Positions 1-10,429 of a stretch of 64,000 nucleotides of DNA are shown here, piece by piece. The first letter of the stretch is position 1, and every line of letters begins with the position of its first letter. Source of the stretch: Diplonema papillatum (lineage: Eukaryota > Euglenozoa > Diplonemea > Diplonemida > Diplonemidae); NCBI GenBank assembly GCA_030068145.1, contig JAPJBO010000789.1, positions 1 through 64,000 on the forward strand, read 5' to 3'. The position numbers were made by a program, and so were the translations under genes. Under the pieces are notes generated by a model. It saw only the letters and a list, made by a program, of their open reading frames with translations, ran no database searches and had not been told where the DNA came from.

Positions 1-35
1 AGTCATTCTTAGTAGTAAGGTGGCTAGTAACCTTT

Positions 36-88
36 GGTCACCCAGAAACTTTGAAGCCCCGGATCTCTATGCGAACTTACACTCTAAC
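36..88 (+). repeat. Dispersed GGTCACCC...ACTCTAA module, copy 1
   Basis: This copy reads GGTCACCCAGAAACTTT, then CCCCGGATCTC, then GCGAACTTACACTCTAAC. It ends 13 bases before the acceptor CAG of the first exon (99-101). The same arrangement recurs across the window (see the findings). Nearness to an acceptor suggests either an intron-borne mobile-element end or a cis-element. Confidence 0.75.
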
Positions 89-101
89 AAATGTTTTGCA
101 G

Positions 102-1277
102 GTCACGGAGTCTAAGCTGGCGAACGCATTGCGCCCTACTACGCAGCCAGCCGGCAGGAGGGCGCGTGCGCTGGCGCTCGACACGGCCGGCACGCGGCCC
201 GGGCTCGAGAGGGACTGCGTCGTCGGCTGGCAGAGCAGCGACTACCAAGTGATGTCCTCCCTCTTCGACGTGACCGCCACCGCGGCCGAGGTCACGGGCA
301 CGCTCACCGACTGCGTCGAAGCCTGCACCCCGGAAGTTGGCTGCTTCGCCTTCACCCGCGATGGGACCCTCGGGAATGACGAGTCTGGGCTGTGCGTGCT
401 GAAGAACACCGTGCTGGCCGTCGCAGGCGACATCGCAGCCGTTGGCGACGAGAAGACGTACGTAGTGGCGTGTCCGGATGCTAACCTCCCGTGTTCGTGG
501 ACTTTTTTGGACAACACGGACATCCGCGGGTCGAGCAAGGTGACCGCGTCTGCCTACGCTGCGTCCGTGGTCGAATGCAAGCAGCTCTGCGCAGCGCACC
601 CGTCCTGCGTAGCGGTGACGTTCGAGAAGGATACGGGTGTGTGCTGGATCGTAGCGGATCTGCAGACTTCGCTCGCGTCGCCGCCGGAGGATTCCGGGTT
701 TTACACCGCGGTCTGCGGGAGGACGGAGGCGTCGAGCCCGTGCGACGAAGGGTTCTGCGGGGTGGCGGAAGCGTCGCTGTGCATTCCGACGTCGGCGGCT
801 GAGTACGCGTGCGGGTGCGCGCTGGGGCACGAGTGCGTGAAGAACTGCGGGGCGACCGAACCGCACATGTGCACCCAGGTGGCGTCGCTTGAGGACCAGT
901 TGCTCGCTGCCCTTGCGGCGACTCTGAACGTGGACGCCGGAGGCCTGACGGTTTCGGGGTACGAGGCGCAGGCGGCAAACACCACCCGGGCCCCAACGAC
1001 CGAGGTTATCACCGTCACGACCGTCCGTGTCAACGTGCCAGCTACCCACGTGTTCAGCGTGACGTTCAACGAGATGACGTTCACGGACCTGCTGGGCGCA
1101 ACGACGGGGCTCTCGAAGGCGCACCAACTGGTCGACATCATCACCAGCGAGCTCAGCCCGACTGGCGAAGTCGCGATCGACAAGATCTGCATGGTATACC
1201 CGGACGGAAGCACCGGCTCGTGCGTCGACGCAGCGCAGAACGAGATCAAGTCAGCGCGGCCGATCGTCAAGGTTTCG
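102..1277 (+). CDS. Giant surface protein, exon A (PAN/Apple x2, EGF-like)
   Basis: First visible exon of the giant gene. It follows the acceptor TGTTTTGCAG (ends 101) and stops before the donor GTATGC (1278); phase 0 at both ends, 392 codons. Two PAN/Apple-like cysteine modules are visible: residues about 36-120 (DCVV..., with C-x3-C-x4-C spacing in DCVEACTPEVGCFAF) and about 125-205 (PCSWTF... ECKQLCAAHPSCVAV). An EGF-like unit follows (about 208-255, PCDEGFCGV...CGCALGHEC). The last 130 residues lack cysteine clusters and have a Thr-rich stretch. PAN and EGF modules usually bind protein or carbohydrate outside the cell. The ATG at 51 lies in the repeat module before the acceptor and is probably not the start; the signal peptide should lie left of the window. 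Coding sense is strong; domain calls are from pattern only. Confidence 0.85.
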
Positions 1278-2023
1278 GTATGCGCCCCCCCGCCCTTCCC
1301 CCTCTTCTTTCTCTCGATTCGGCAGCCGCACATTGCATGCTAATCCATGTGGTTCATGTACTTAAAAGAACTCAATGCTAAACGAACATCGGTTGGTCAC
1401 TAAAAATTAGTAGTTGGCAGCATACTTGAGCCGGTCCATTCCCTCTTGATAGACCGTGATATGCGGTATGCGCCCCCCCGCCCTTCCCCCAACACATACA
1501 CGGGGACTAGTCCCTCAAGGTTTCATACCCCCACTTTGGGAGCCTTACATCCCTTCTTTGTGTTAACAATTGCATTGTTTGTACTAAAAATTAGTAGTTG
1601 GCAGCATACTTGAGCCGGTCCATCCCCTCTTGATAGACCGTGATATGCGGTATGCGCCCCCCCGCCCTTCCCCCTCTTCTTTCTCTCGATTCGGCAGCCG
1701 CACATTGCATGCTAATCCATGTGGTTCATGTACTTAAAAGAACTCAATGCTAAACGAACATCGGTTGGTCACTAAAAATTAGTAGTTGGCAGCATACTTG
1801 AGCCGGTCCATTCCCTCTTGATAGACCGTGATATGCGGTATGCGCCCCCCCGCCCTTCCCCCAACACATACACGGGGACTAGTCCCTCAAGGTTTCATAC
1901 CCCCACTTTGGGAGCCTTACATCCCTTCTTTGTGTTAACAATTGCATTGTTTGTACTAAAAATTAGTAGTTGGCAGCATACTTGAGCCGGTCCATCCCCT
2001 CTTGATAGACCGTCATAGAGCGA
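1278..2023 (+). repeat. Two 373-bp tandem units duplicating the donor region
   Basis: The intron begins GTATGCGCCCCCCCGCCC. The same string returns near 1465, 1651 and 1838. Units 1278-1650 and 1651-2020 are near identical, and each contains two copies of an 85-90 bp sub-repeat (AAAAATTAGTAGTTGGCAGC...). So the exon's donor sequence is present four times in a row without the exon. Confidence 0.85.
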
Positions 2024-2279
2024 AGAATACAGCACCGGGCAATTCGATACAGCTCTAGGGACTAGGGATAGACCTGATAGACCGTGGTGGACCGTGATTC
2101 ACTGTGATAAACAGCGGCAGCAGTTTCAAGAGATAGGGACGGAGCGGCTCAATACTACATGAAACTTACCAAAGCAGGTGAGTTCCGCTAGTGCGCACAA
2201 ACAAACAAAAACTATTTTTTTCAATTATCCCCGCGTGCCTGCGGCTGGTCTGTACCATCACAGATGGCCAAGACCTCTT

Positions 2280-2880
2280 GAGCCGAACTCAAGTCAGATT
2301 CAAGTCAGACTCAAGTGAATCAAAAAGCCAGATCAAAGCCAGACTCAAGAAGGACTCAAGTCAGATAAAAAGTCAGACCGAAGTTAGACCTCAAGAAAGA
2401 CTCAAGCCAGACCAAAGTCATCATGCTGAAACTAGCCAGCCACAGGCATACACACGCAAACACACACCATACACGGACATAATCCACAAACCACAACAGG
2501 TACCGTCGAGGAACTACCAAGCAGCCGTGGACTGGTGCCTCAGCGCCGACCCAGTGGCCCTCGCAGAGCCGCAGAGCCTCGAGCAGCTGGTCTTCTCCTC
2601 GCAGGGCGAGATGGTCGAAACGCGGAAGTACTGGGTTGGGGCCAAGTGTGACGAGAACTGTGCGACCGCCAAGTCAGACTCAAGTGAATCAAATAGTCAG
2701 AGCTACGTAGGTCAAAGTTAGTCTCCAAGCCAGACTCAAGAAGGACTCAAGTCAGATTCAAGTCAGACTCAAGTGAATCAAATAGTCAGAGCTACGTAGG
2801 TCAAAGTTAGTCTCAAAGCCAGACTCAAGAAGGACTCAAGTCAGATAAAAAGTCAGAGCGAAGTTAGACCTCAAGAAAGA
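2280..2880 (+). repeat. GACTCAAGTCAGA-type short tandem repeats
   Basis: Degenerate runs of GACTCAAGTCAGAT and AAAGCCAGACTCAAG occupy about 2285-2410 and 2670-2880. They flank the duplicated exon start at 2500. Confidence 0.7.
2500..2720 (+). pseudogene. Partial upstream copy of exon B (decoy exon)
   Basis: From about 2413 the sequence repeats the intron end and start of exon B. The acceptor CCACAACAG ends at 2499, followed by 169 bases of exon B (2500-2668) nearly identical to 2969 onward, minus one 6-bp GAGCAG repeat. It then runs into the AAGTCAGACTCAAG repeats and reaches an in-frame TAG at 2718-2720. If used as an acceptor it would truncate the protein inside the lectin domain. It is a duplication 469 bp upstream of the true exon. 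Confidence 0.8.
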
Positions 2881-2968
2881 CCAAAGTCATCATGCTGAAA
2901 CTAGCCAGCCACAGGCATACACACGCAAACACACACCATACACGGACATAATCCACAAACCACAACAG

Positions 2969-3520
2969 GTACCGTCGAGGAACTACCAAGCAGCCGTGGA
3001 CTGGTGCCTCAGCGCCGACCCAGTGGCCCTCGCAGAGCCGCAGAGCCTCGAGCAGCTGGAGCAGCTGGTCTTCTCCTCGCAGGGCGAGATGGTCGAAACG
3101 CGGAAGTACTGGGTCGGGGCCAAGTGCGACGAGAACTGTGCGACCGCCTCGGAGTGGAGGTGGGCTATCAAGAGCGCCGCGGTCGACTGGGCGGAGATGG
3201 GCGTCGGCGAGTTGTCCGACGACGCCGGCTGTGCGGTCGCGGCGTACGACGTGCAGGCCATGCACTGGGGGTTGCTCGCGGTCCCCTGTGACGCGAAGGG
3301 CAACTACCCGGTGTGCCTCGAGCTGACGGAGTCTGAAGATCACGCGGAGTCGTGCGACTCCACGAACGGGTGCTCTCTGCAGATGACGCTCAAGATGCGG
3401 ATCGACCACGTGCGCGACGTCCACTTCCTGACCCTGCCAGACGGAAGCACCGTCCAGTACCACCCAGCACTCGACCTGCCGGCCGGGACACGCATCCAGA
3501 AGAGAGACGGCACTACGCTT
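2969..3520 (+). CDS. Giant surface protein, exon B (C-type lectin-like domain)
   Basis: Acceptor CCACAACAG ends at 2968 and donor GTATGT starts at 3521; phase 0 both sides, 184 codons (residues 393-576). Residues about 397-507 fit a C-type lectin fold. The start is NYQAAVDWC with an LAEPQS block, then YWVGAKCDE and EWRW in place of the WIGL and W-W core. The end is HWGLLAVPCDAKGNYPVCLEL, which matches the W...PC...YVCEL end of the family. The calcium-site EPN/QPD and WND triplets are not obvious, so sugar binding cannot be claimed. After the lectin come about 60 residues with a CDSTNGC pair. It joins exon A and exon C in frame. Confidence 0.85.
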
Positions 3521-4572
3521 GTATGTGGGGAATCGGGGGTTTATTTTAGGACTAACAATCTTGCGGGTTGCCCTTCAATGTATTGTGCAGGCCAAAAAAA
3601 CGTAGCAGCGTGTTTTTGGTGGTTGATCAGAATTCCTTACCTGAATATACACAGAAGATCAAATACAAGTGGGAAAACGATCACCGGCACGCACAAACAA
3701 AACGAAGCGCCAGTCTTTTTACCAAACATGCAATGTTGAACATGCAATGTTGGAGGATATAAGAACGCGTCGCAGGCCATCCACGGCGTTTCCTTGCGCC
3801 CTGTACCAAGAAACAAACGTCCAGGGCAAAGCGTTCAACGAAGGATTGCGAACGAAAAAAACGCTAGAAAAAACAATGTCCCCCCTTCATCATTTTCCGT
3901 GGTGAGCCAGTGACGCGTCTTATTGTTACCAAACACGAAATGTTGGAAGAAATGAGAGAAGCTCGTCGCCGCAAGCTCGTCGTGGCGTTTTCACTTGCGT
4001 CCCTGAATCCGGCTCTACGTAAAACCGATCAGGCACAGCGTTCAACGAAAACAACCCTCTCTTCCCATCATCACCACCCACTGTAGCAGAGCCGCAACCT
4101 GCAGCGCGCCTCCGGAGCGACTTACGCCCGCCGTAGCAGTGCGAAGAAAAGTGAGGAGACCGGAAACTCCCCAGAGAGATGGTCCCTGCACTCTAACTCG
4201 TCTCTCTCTCTCTCATCATCATCATTAGTTTTGTATCAGCCGCGGTTGTGCGTGTGACGAGCTCTTATTTCAGCATCCGAACAACCTTTTGCGGGTTTGC
4301 CCTTTCAATGCATTGCGCAGGCTAAAAAAGACGTGGGGCATAGCGTGTTTTGGTAGGTGGTTGTTGATCAGAATTCCCGCCCTGCAAATGACTCATGGGT
4401 AAGTACAAAGGGGAAAACGATCAAACCAGTTTTTTAGCACCAACACTCTTGCCCTTTCAAGGCATTGTGCAGGGGTAAAAAAACGCTAATACGCACGCAC
4501 TCTCTCAGGGTCAGGTGACAATTACACACGTCACCCTAGGTACAACCCACTTAAACCCTGCACTTAACACCC

Positions 4573-4643
<71 letters not shown>

Positions 4644-5159
4644 GGATAGCAGTCGTCAGCATTGCAGAATGCTTGGCGACAAGTGATTCGCGCCACTTCC
4701 CCGTGCGAGCGAGTCTCGGAACAGGACTCAAAACTGTGACCCAGGTGGCGACTGCCGACCATGACGGGTGCTTGCACCAGGAGTTTGGAACAGCTAGTCA
4801 GGCCAAGCTCATTGCACAGAGAGACCTTGCCACATCCTCGGGTGAGATGTGCCGCCTGTGTGAAGACACTCAGCTGTTGCACGGGGCCGAAAACCCCGTG
4901 CTAACACCGCAAGATGAAAACAGAAGTCTTGAGCCGAGTGCCGGATGGAGAAGCTGACAGCCTCCCACGCTCTATTCGTCCCCCGAGGGATCCCGCCCCA
5001 CCCACCCTTCGGAGAGGAGTCGCAGGACCCAAAGCAGCGTGTCGGAAACTCAAAGCCGACTGGTGAAAGTGACAAGTGGGCTATACTTCGCTTCAGACAT
5101 TACCCACTCAAAGCCCTGAACTTAAACACACACACACACACACTCTCTCTCTCTCTCAG
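3521..5159 (+). other. Intron with retroelement scraps and microsatellite
   Basis: No gene seen. It holds repeated TTGCCCTTTCAATGCATTG-type fragments (3565, 4300, 4450; again at 6740). A 130-bp segment (4083-4215) recurs at 34665-34800. A C-run runs into (CA)n (about 4570-4641). A 200-bp segment (4660-4870) recurs at 55540-55740 and encodes a MCRLCEDTQLLHG-like Cys pair, probably a decayed retroelement tail. The intron ends in (CA)n(CT)nCAG. Confidence 0.65.
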
Positions 5160-5401
5160 GGTTACGTAAGCAGCAACGGGAAGACGTCAGTGATCAAGTA
5201 CCCGCCTCTCGACCAGCCGCAGAACTCGGCCTTGCTCGACATCATGCCGAGCGTGACGTACGTGAGTGAGGCCTTGAGCCAGTACATGACCCGGAACATG
5301 CAAGGATGGCTCAACAGTGTGGGCCTCGGCTCGTACAGCAGCGCCTGCCACGATGCTTCCATCACTCGCCACGTCAAGTGCGTAGACCTCATCTGCACCA
5401 C
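5160..5401 (+). CDS. Giant surface protein, exon C
   Basis: Acceptor is a (CT)n tract ending CTCAG at 5159; donor GTATGC at 5402. Enters in phase 0 and leaves with two bases over, which the G at 8994 completes. 80 full codons, reading GYVSSNGKTSVIKYPPLD to CVDLICTT. It has cysteines but no family I recognise. It links the lectin region to the second EGF unit. Confidence 0.8.
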
Positions 5402-5952
5402 GTATGCGCCCCCTCTCCATTTCGCACTCTTTTTGTGATCCTACATAGATAGTACGGTGAAAGCATGGCAACCCTAAGGAAGAACTACGGAAGACTTGAA
5501 AGGGGTGCCCAATTTTGTTGTTGTTGTGTTGTTTTCTTGAACGGGAAAAACACGCAGTCTTTTATCCCCGAGGTTTTATTATCCCGCAATCGAACCAGGT
5601 TGTAATACCTAAGTACATACACACCTTCTCCGGTAGCTCCCGGCTCAGCCGACTCTCGCGGCCTTCTTAAAAGGCCCAGTGCCCTTCCGCATGGAGGCAC
5701 ACGGAAGAGCTCCCCCGCAAGGGTGCTTACCCCCGCGAGTAAAAGGGTGCTTCTTTCCAGGGCAGGTATTCTCATCTTGCAAGGTGGCCGGTGCTTCCTC
5801 ACGGGCCCCGACGCACGCCTGCGTCCTCTCCATCCAACCCTCTGTTTTTTCTTCTTTCTCTGTATCTCCAAGTTCTCCCCTCGTGCTGGCACCGCGAAGC
5901 GAGGTCCGTCGCTGCTAGCGGGCCCAGAGAAGGGAAATAAAACGGCGCTCAG

Positions 5953-6265
5953 GTTTCGTGGGGGGGCCTTCACGTGGCGACACTGTTGACCGCACCTTAA
6001 TTGATTCGCGGTCACCGATCCCCCAACTGCCAGCACCATGTACTAGACGCGACGCGGGACGAAGTGCTGCTTAGCAGCCAATGGCCTGTGATGGCTGAGT
6101 GCACACCTAAGCAGGGCTGCGTCCTCGTGTTGTAGCCGTGTTGTGTATAAGGTTGCGTGGGGGCCTGGTCAACCATTTCATCACTATCGGCACAAACCTT
6201 TCGCGACCGTGATTGGACAGTCGGGATGCCCGGGGGCGGGTCTCCATGAGAAGAGAAAAGTAATC
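5953..6265 (+). repeat. SINE-like repeat family A, copy 1
   Basis: A block of about 310 bp starts near CTTCACGTGGCGACACTGTT and ends near GGTCTCCATGAGAAGAG. It is shared with 7421-7860 and 48464-48715. This copy lacks the (CTA)n tail seen in the other two. Confidence 0.75.
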
Positions 6266-7420
6266 TCCGTAGTTTGATAGACGTCCACACCGCCACCGCA
6301 AGCCTATATCTCACCGCGCGGGGCGACGGTAGACACCCACACACAGGGCCAAAACCGGGGTTTTGGCTGAAACCGGCTTTTTTGCTCGGTCAGACAAAGT
6401 GCTGAAGTCCCCTGCAGTAGGAGGAGGATGTATTCCGGAACCCGGTTTGGCTTAAGAAGGAAGCTTTTCGGACGGGAGTTCCGCCCTTTTCACGCAGCCT
6501 TGTTGCGATGTTAATGAGCCATTTCACACCCTCTGCCCGATCGAACGTTGTCGAGCCTTGCAGTTTGGGTTACAATGCAAATAATCTGTGGCGATAACCT
6601 GCATCGCGGCGTCGCGGTTTTCTCATAGCGCGTGATGTGTCGTGCTTTCGTCTCTTCAGCTCTTCTTGCCTTTCAGAGCGTAATTGAGCTCAGGGTCGTT
6701 TTCAGTGTGGGAGGTGAATTGACTCAACTTTACAATCTTGCGGGTTGCCCTTCAAAGACATTGGCAGCGTGTTTGGTGGTTGATCAGAACTCCGAACCAG
6801 AAAATTACTTTTCTACCGCAGAGCGCGACTTTTCTGAACTCGAGGGGTGCGCACACTTTTTGGAAACACAACGATTCAGGCCGGTCTGTAGCAGCACTTC
6901 GGAGTTTTTGCGGCTGGTCAAGCCCCAAGACTTGTCCAACAGTACATTGATCAAAAGCCTTGCGCCGTTTCCAAAATTGCGAGACTTTGGCAAGAAAGTC
7001 AACCGTGGGGGCAGGTGATGTTCGTGGGGTCCAAAAAGGAGTCGCACCCAGCCAGCAGTTGTCTACATCATCGGTGGCACGGTTTTCTGCTATTCACTCT
7101 CAAAACTGACCCGTGCCACTCAGGCATCTAGACTTGTTCTTGCCTCTTTCTGCGTCATTTCGCAGGTGGCACTATTCACTCTCAAAAACAAGCCATGCCA
7201 CGGCCTAATGCCAGCAAAAATTGCCTACTTTGCTCTTTTGTCCACTGAAATCCTGCGTTCTTGTGCTGCATTATACTGGAAAACAGCATTGGCCTGGAGT
7301 GGAGAAAAGTAGGTCCAGAGTGTAGAAAAGTAGCACCCCGAGAGTGCAGAAAAGTCGCGTGCCAGGTAGAAAAGGTTTTTTTTCCCCTCGAACCATAAGC
7401 GCCCACACAGGCTTTTTTTA

Positions 7421-7860
7421 GGTGTCGTGGGGAGCCTTCACGTGGCGACACTGTTGACCGCACCTTAATTGAGTCGCGGTCGGCCGATCCCCCAACCGCC
7501 AGCATCATGTACTTGATGCGACGCGGAACAACTGCTGACACCACCGCCCGGCGAATAGAGGGCCACAAAAGTGGCAAATCAACCGGTCGGGGGGTGCTTA
7601 GCAGCCAATGGCCCGATGGCTGAGTGCACACCTAAGCCCGCATCCTCGTGTTGTAGCCGTGTTGTGTATAAGGCTTCGTGGGGGCCTGGTCAACCACCTC
7701 ATCACAATAGGCGCAAACTTTCTCGACAGTGATTGGACAGTCGGGATGCCGGGGGCGGGTCTCCATGAAGAAGAGAAAAGTAAAGCAAGACCTGCCCCCT
7801 GCGCCTGCTGTCTCCGGCTGCTTCGGCAGACGACACATACTACTACTACTACTACTACTA
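7421..7860 (+). repeat. SINE-like repeat family A, copy 2 with (CTA)n tail
   Basis: Near match to 5953-6265, continuing through TGTCTCCGGCTGCTTCGGCA to a tail of ACTACTACTACTACTACTAC. A simple-repeat 3' tail on a short repeated unit is typical of SINEs. I did not find a convincing pol III A/B box pair inside it. Confidence 0.7.
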
Positions 7861-8061
7861 CCACCCCTCGAACCATAAGCGCCCACACGTGGACCACACG
7901 TATTTTCTCTGAGACCGAAAACGGAGCGTAAGCCCTGACCCCCCCTAAACATTAAACTAAGATTTTCCCCCCGCCATACGCAAGCCTCTACGGTCAACCG
8001 GAGACTTTAAAATACCGACCTTCTAATCCAGAAATAACGCTAAAAAGTCAAGTTGTTTTGT

Positions 8062-8590
8062 ATAAGCACCTGCTTTGTACAAAATGCTTGAGGAGACTGC
8101 CAGTCGCAATAGATCAAAGGAGGTAAATGTGCTGAGCCCACACGAAACACAGGTAAATCTGGGTTTAGTGGCCGGCGTAAGCGTTCAACAAAAATGACCC
8201 ACTTTGTAGTGTTGGATTGTTTTCTCCCCCTCTAGCCTCCTTCGAAATAGGCACAAGGCAGCCCCTCGAGTACTTCTCGAAAGTATGCAAGGCCAGGGAA
8301 TCATTGACGAGTCAGGACCTCTTAGGTCAGTTTGCGCTGCTCACAATAGCGGGAGTCGGAAAGCCCAAGGCACCCTAAAACAAGGACCGACCCGCATTCT
8401 TGGGAAACTTGATATGCTAGCAGCAAGCATCACATGAGAGGCAGAACTCTGCCCAAACACTAAAAACTACGTCCTTTTTTTAAAGGTATAAGCACCTGCT
8501 TTGTAGGAAATGCTTGAGGAGACTGGCAGTCGCGATAGATCAAAGGAGGTAAATGTGCTGTAGCCCACACGAAACACAGTCAGCGAGAAG
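8062..8590 (+). repeat. Repeat family B, two copies
   Basis: The block GTATAAGCACCTGCTTTGTA...GGAGGTAAATGTGCTG starts near 8062 and again near 8488. It recurs at 38593-38900, in part at 39783, and inverted at 43470-43620. The longest form runs on to CTCTAGCCTCCTTCGAAAT. Confidence 0.75.
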
Positions 8591-8703
8591 CGGAGAACGC
8601 ACTCTACCTCATGTTCACTAAACCTCACATTCCTAAATACTCAGGAATTATATTCCGTTAGTTTTACACCAACGAGAAAAACTAAGTCACCCTTTTCTCA
8701 ACA

Positions 8704-8993
<290 letters not shown>

Positions 8994-9119
8994 GGTGGAA
9001 CCGCTCATCGTTCGAAGAACCTCGTGCGTCGGTGCGCCGCCGTGCCTTGATTCCGGCTGCAGCGGAAACGGTTTCGCGAAAGGCTTCGTTGGTCACTGCA
9101 CCTGTGTGTGCGAGACTGG
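8994..9119 (+). CDS. Giant surface protein, exon D (first half of EGF)
   Basis: Starts directly after (CAA)nCAG. The first G completes the split codon from exon C. Reads VEPLIVRRTSCVGAPPC, then CLDSGCSGNG and HCTCVCETG, which is the first part of an EGF repeat. It leaves after GG of a Gly codon at the donor GTATGT (9120), and exon E supplies the third base. The EGF consensus is continuous across the junction (CETG then FGGETCGQC), which supports both splice sites. Confidence 0.85.
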
Positions 9120-9224
9120 GTATGTGTCCTTTTTTTCGGCGAATTTTCCCCGTCGTAGTTGTTATCCATCATCCTCTTTGACTTCCCCACGCACCTGACC
9201 ACATGCACACTGGGTTATACTCCG

Positions 9225-9840
9225 CTTAAGTTGAGCTGTTATACGCATCATCACTGAATGACCTCACACACTGGGGCTTTACTCCGCGTCAAATGACTTG
9301 TTATACGCATCATCACTGCATTACCTCACACACAAACACACACACACACACACACCCACATGGGCTATACTCCGCGTCAATTGAGCTGTTATACGCATCA
9401 TCACTGAATTACCTCACACACTGGGGCTATACTCCGCGTCAGTTGAGTTGTTCTACGCACACAAACACACACACCCACATGGGCTATACTCCGCGTCAAT
9501 TGAGCTGTTATACGCATCATCACTGAATTACCTCACACACTGGGGCTATACTCCGCGTCAGTTGAGTTGTTCTACGCACACAAACACACACACCCACATG
9601 GGCTATACTCCGCGTCAATTGAGCTGTTATACGCATCATCACTGAATTACCTCACACACTGGGGCTATACTCCGCGTCAGTTGAGTTGTTCTACGCACAC
9701 AAACACACACACCCACATGGGCTATACTCCGCGTCAATTGAGCTGTTATACGCATCATCACTGAATTACCTCACACACTGGGGCTATACTCCGCGTCAGT
9801 TGAGTTGTTCTACGCACACAAACACACACACCCACATGGG
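9225..9840 (+). repeat. 119-bp tandem repeat (about 5 units)
   Basis: Unit spacing is 119 bp (9448, 9567, 9686, 9805 are equivalent points). Each unit has two GGGCTATACTCCGCGTCA segments and a short CA run. Related single segments sit just before the acceptor of exon E (9840), before exon C (5085) and left of the retrotransposon (44160). Confidence 0.9.
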
Positions 9841-9898
9841 ATACATTCCGCGTCAACTGTGTCCAGCATCATTGCATTATCCACATACCCACACCCAG

Positions 9899-10392
9899 AT
9901 TCGGTGGAGAAACGTGCGGCCAGTGCGCGATGGGATACACGAACTTTCCGACGTGCGAAGAATCCGAGTCGGGCGGTGCAGACGTTGCGGCGCAGCACGA
10001 GGTCATCCACTTGTACCTGAAGTCCGGCGCCGACAGCGTCGCGTCCAACCACGAGCCCCTGCGCGACGACCTCAGCACGTCGATCGGCTTCCTCGCTGAC
10101 TCGTACAGCGTGCGCTACATCTGCCCGGCCTCCGTGTGCGCCGACAGCTACGGCGGCTGCTACAGCCCGATCAACACCTGGTCCGCCGCCCGCAGGGGCC
10201 TTTGCCAGCGGCTGGGCGACGACTACGGATCGACCCGCCGCGTGGCCGCAATGCTCGCAAACGAGCGCGGCTACTTCCCGCTGCTGGCGGACGAGGAGTC
10301 GATCGCCGAGGTTGAGGTCACGTACAACGTGGAGAACTCGCGCAAACCGGCCGAAGCGTCCGCGCTCCTGCAGTCGACGCTCGAGAACTACC
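9899..10392 (+). CDS. Giant surface protein, exon E (EGF end and Cys-rich ectodomain)
   Basis: Acceptor CACACCCAG ends 9898; donor GTATGC at 10393. Finishes the EGF repeat (GGETCGQCAMGYTNFPTC), then about 140 residues with a spaced cysteine set (YICPASVCADSYGGC, GLCQRLG) and an acidic stretch. I do not recognise the second domain. It leaves with one base of a codon; exon F supplies TG. Confidence 0.85.
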
Positions 10393-10429
10393 GTATGCGC
10401 CGCGCCTGCGGCTTTTCTTCATTTCGTCA

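Larger units (their letters stand above)
5402..8703 (+). other. Intron with two SINE-like families, no gene seen
   Basis: Apart from the repeats listed separately (5953-6265, 7421-7860, 8062-8590), this intron holds a TTGCGGGTTGCCCTTCAA fragment near 6732, short GC-rich stretches and no ORF with family resemblance. The module start CGGTCAACCGGAGACTTTAA appears at 7990-8012, followed by unrelated sequence. Confidence 0.55.

Noticed and set aside
51-101. ATG at 51 as the start of the giant gene
   Set aside because: It falls in a dispersed repeat module directly before an acceptor; the reading there is non-coding and no signal peptide follows.
84-1127. 347-codon minus-strand ORF
   Set aside because: Shadow of GC-rich exon A; Arg/His/Val-rich without motifs.
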